A stretch of 35,462 nucleotides of DNA, from NCBI GenBank assembly GCA_015057755.1, contig SVDR01000018.1, positions 1 through 35,462 of the forward strand. Reading direction: 5' to 3'. This DNA comes from Lachnoclostridium sp. (GTDB lineage Bacteria; Bacillota_A; Clostridia; Lachnospirales; Lachnospiraceae). Shown piece after piece: positions 33,500 through 35,462 of the stretch. The position numbers and the translations under genes are program-made. The notes beneath the pieces were generated by a model. The model was not told the origin of the DNA. It did no database searches and saw only the letters and a program-made list of their open reading frames with translations. The number at the start of each line of letters is the position of its first letter. The stretch's first letter is position 1.

Positions 33500-34840
33500 A
33501 TGTCCGTAAATGCAATTGAAGTAAGAGATGTAACAAAAGTATATAGACTTTATGAGAAACCGATCGATCGCTTGAAAGAGTCGCTCCACCCGAAGCATAA
33601 AAGCTACCATAAGGACTTCTATGCGCTCAATGGCCTCAGCTTCCATGTGGAAAAGGGCCAGACGGTGGGCATTATCGGAACCAACGGCTCCGGTAAATCG
33701 ACGATTCTCAAAATTATCACAGGCGTTCTCACACCGACCACAGGCGAAGTGAACGTGGACGGAAAGATTTCCGCGCTGCTGGAACTGGGTGCCGGCTTCA
33801 ACATGGACTACACCGGAATTGAAAATATTTACATGAACGGTACCATGATGGGCTTTACGAAAAAGGAGATGGACGAAAAACTTCAGGATATTCTGGATTT
33901 TGCGGACATCGGAGATTTCGTATATCAGCCGGTGAAAACATATTCCAGCGGTATGTTCGTGCGTCTGGCGTTCGCATTGGCCATCAACGTAGAGCCTGAG
34001 ATTCTGATCGTCGATGAGGCACTTTCTGTTGGTGACGTATTCTTCCAGGCGAAATGTTACCGCCGCATGGAGGAAATCCGCCAGAACGGTACCACGATCC
34101 TGATGGTTACTCACGATATGGGTAGTATCATCAAATACTGTGATAAAGTCGTTCTGTTAAATAAGGGTGAGTTCATTGCTGAGGGTGAACCGGGCAGAAT
34201 GGTGGATTTATATAAGAAGATTCTGGCAAATCAGATGGATTCTCTCCGTGAAGAACTGGAAAATGATTTTTCTGGTGGAATGGAGATCGAAGGATCCGAA
34301 AAGAAGGTCCTGTCCAGCAAGGAGGCAGCGGCTGCTCATACCGGTGCAGACGGAGGTCTCATGAAGGATAAGATCACCATCAATACTGACCGAACCGAGT
34401 ACGGAGACGGACGTGCGGAGATTTTCGACCTGGGCCTCTTTGATGCCCGTGGAAATCTGACGAACCTTCTGATCAAGGGCGAGATGTTTACGATCAAGGA
34501 GCGGATTCGTTTTAATACGAAGCTTCAGAATCCGATCTTTACTTACACGATCCGTGATAAAAAAGGTACCGATCTTTCCGGAACCAACACCATGTATGAA
34601 GGTGCAGACGTGAAGCCGGTGGGACCGGGCGACGTGTACGATGTTTCTTTCACCCAGAAGATGACACTGCAGGGCGGCGAATATCTGCTGTCCATGAGCT
34701 GTACCGGTTTTGAGGGAGAGGAACATGTGGTGTACCACAGACTGTATAATGTGGCCAATATTACCGTGATTTCCAATAAAAATACCGTTGGCGTTTACGA
34801 TATGGAGTCAGAGGTCGAGACAACTCTGACGAGAGCGTAG
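33500..34840 (+). CDS. wzt: ABC polysaccharide export ATPase with C-terminal glycan-recognition domain
   Basis: This is the ATPase partner of Wzm. The ATPase domain (1-240) has Walker A GTNGSGKST (60-68), signature YSSGM (148-152), Walker B ILIVDEA (168-174) and the switch His205. It belongs to the TagH/Wzt type, whose N-terminus contacts the permease with a LYEKPIDRLKE segment. After a linker (about 240-290), residues 290-446 form a beta-rich Wzt C-terminal domain, which in characterised O-antigen exporters reads the terminal modification of the finished chain. ATG at 33500 follows AGGAGGGACGA. It implies chain-end capping before export. Confidence 0.94.
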   Translation: MSVNAIEVRDVTKVYRLYEKPIDRLKESLHPKHKSYHKDFYALNGLSFHVEKGQTVGIIGTNGSGKSTILKIITGVLTPTTGEVNVDGKISALLELGAGFNMDYTGIENIYMNGTMMGFTKKEMDEKLQDILDFADIGDFVYQPVKTYSSGMFVRLAFALAINVEPEILIVDEALSVGDVFFQAKCYRRMEEIRQNGTTILMVTHDMGSIIKYCDKVVLLNKGEFIAEGEPGRMVDLYKKILANQMDSLREELENDFSGGMEIEGSEKKVLSSKEAAAAHTGADGGLMKDKITINTDRTEYGDGRAEIFDLGLFDARGNLTNLLIKGEMFTIKERIRFNTKLQNPIFTYTIRDKKGTDLSGTNTMYEGADVKPVGPGDVYDVSFTQKMTLQGGEYLLSMSCTGFEGEEHVVYHRLYNVANITVISNKNTVGVYDMESEVETTLTRA

Positions 34841-34854
34841 CGCAGGAGAACAAT

Positions 34855-35462
34855 ATGAACGATTTTAGTTACGATATTCTGGATTTACTGAAAAAGTATG
34901 ATCATGATACCAATGCGGCACTTGCGGGCGAAAACTGCCCGCAGTGCCTTTATGCGTTTTCTCCGTTAAGAGCAAATCTCTTTGAGTGGGTGGAATTTGA
35001 GCCGGATTCCCGCATTTTGCAGATTGGTTCCGACTACGGTTCCTTTACAGGAATCCTGGCGGAGCGCGCAGGGGAAGTGGTGGTTTTGGATCCGAGAGAT
35101 GAAAATCTGGAGGTAAACCGCCTGCGCCACGGCGAGCGTGCCAACGTGATCTATGTGCGCGGCGATCTGCGCGACCAGGTGCAGTGGAAGAAAGAGGAGC
35201 TTGCAAAGCTGAAAGCAGAATCCGATGGAAATGCTGCCATCGGTATAGGCGGAAGAAATGCAGAACTGTTTAAAGTATACAAGCCGAAAGCCGGTGCGGA
35301 GACAGATGTGAAAGCAGTTATGTTCCAGCCGTTCGACTACATTGTTTTGGGCGGTTTCCTGATGGAATGCAAAAAAGAGGAAGCGGAGGGCTTGCTCCGA
35401 GAAGCGGCAGATTATCTGAAGCCGGGCGGAGTGATGCTGGCAGCAGTGGAAAATGAAACCGG
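34855..35462 (+). CDS. SAM-dependent methyltransferase-like protein (partial, runs off the window)
   Basis: The reading frame is open from ATG 34855 to the last base with no stop, so at least 202 residues are encoded. The SAM-binding block RILQIGSDYGSFTGILAERAGEVVVLDP (about 50-77) has the motif I glycine pattern with the acidic end of strand 2 (VLDP). FDYIVLGG (about 160) fits motif IV, and LKPGGVMLAAVENE is the standard post-motif helix-strand. AGGAG lies 6 nt upstream. It is 14 nt behind wzt and could cap or methylate the glycan chain end that the Wzt C-terminal domain recognises, or be part of a longer fusion. The C-terminus is not visible. Confidence 0.82.
   Translation, partial: MNDFSYDILDLLKKYDHDTNAALAGENCPQCLYAFSPLRANLFEWVEFEPDSRILQIGSDYGSFTGILAERAGEVVVLDPRDENLEVNRLRHGERANVIYVRGDLRDQVQWKKEELAKLKAESDGNAAIGIGGRNAELFKVYKPKAGAETDVKAVMFQPFDYIVLGGFLMECKKEEAEGLLREAADYLKPGGVMLAAVENET

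Noticed and set aside
33272..34114. A 280-codon minus-strand open frame across wzm and wzt
   Set aside because: It spans two coupled plus-strand genes with strong motifs and has no plausible start site.
1..35462. CRISPR array, insertion sequence, integrase or prophage genes
   Set aside because: No regularly spaced direct repeats, transposase or integrase motifs were seen. tRNA-Gly is followed by an inverted-repeat element, not by a duplicated tRNA end that would mark an attachment site.

Overview
The window looks like a chromosomal segment of a Gram-positive Clostridia member, most likely family Lachnospiraceae. The evidence is strong AGGAGG-type ribosome sites, frequent GTG and TTG starts, a Csp-like subtilase, a choline-independent wall-binding L,D-transpeptidase and a membrane-anchored HtrA. 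The family assignment is inferred from protein style, not from a marker gene.

Positions 1-13092 are housekeeping genes. In order they are tRNA-Gly(GCC) with a nested inverted-repeat element; plsY; a ZIP metal transporter (minus); a Met-rich helical protein; an RlmI-like 23S rRNA methyltransferase (minus); a degenerate sirtuin-like protein; ung-uppP; an HtrA protease; a ClpX with a very long linker (minus); gltS; a Csp-like subtilase (minus); and an LspA-like signal peptidase. Nearly every convergent pair shares one bidirectional hairpin terminator, and several promoters match the sigma-A consensus with 17-nt spacing.

Positions 13113-35462 form a large surface-glycan locus, all plus strand except one gene. 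A first block holds three glycosyltransferases (GT8, GT2, GT2). It is followed by an AT-rich two-gene restriction-modification island (16020-18560: a PD-(D/E)XK nuclease candidate and a TaqI-like N6-adenine methyltransferase). A convergent L,D-transpeptidase gene (18611-20203, minus) comes next. A strong promoter at 20279-20307 starts the main operon: GT2, a Wzx-type flippase, an ATP-grasp ligase, a DegT sugar aminotransferase, UDP-galactopyranose mutase (glf), a second flippase-like protein, three glycosyltransferases, and a DUF2304 plus DUF2142 membrane pair.

A 180-bp giant imperfect hairpin (31845-32024) separates this operon from rfbC, the ABC-type polysaccharide exporter wzm-wzt, and a methyltransferase-like gene cut by the window edge. 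The right arm of the hairpin carries a promoter aimed at rfbC.

Together the genes would make galactofuranose- and rhamnose-containing glycans. They use both a flippase route and an ABC-transporter route, plus a polyprenyl-phosphate-sugar side-branch decoration module. The most interesting items are the promoter-bearing hairpin element, the restriction-modification island with a promoter inside the nuclease gene and CTTAAG repeats beside it, the ClpX variant without the RKH loop, and the ATP-grasp/aminotransferase pair.
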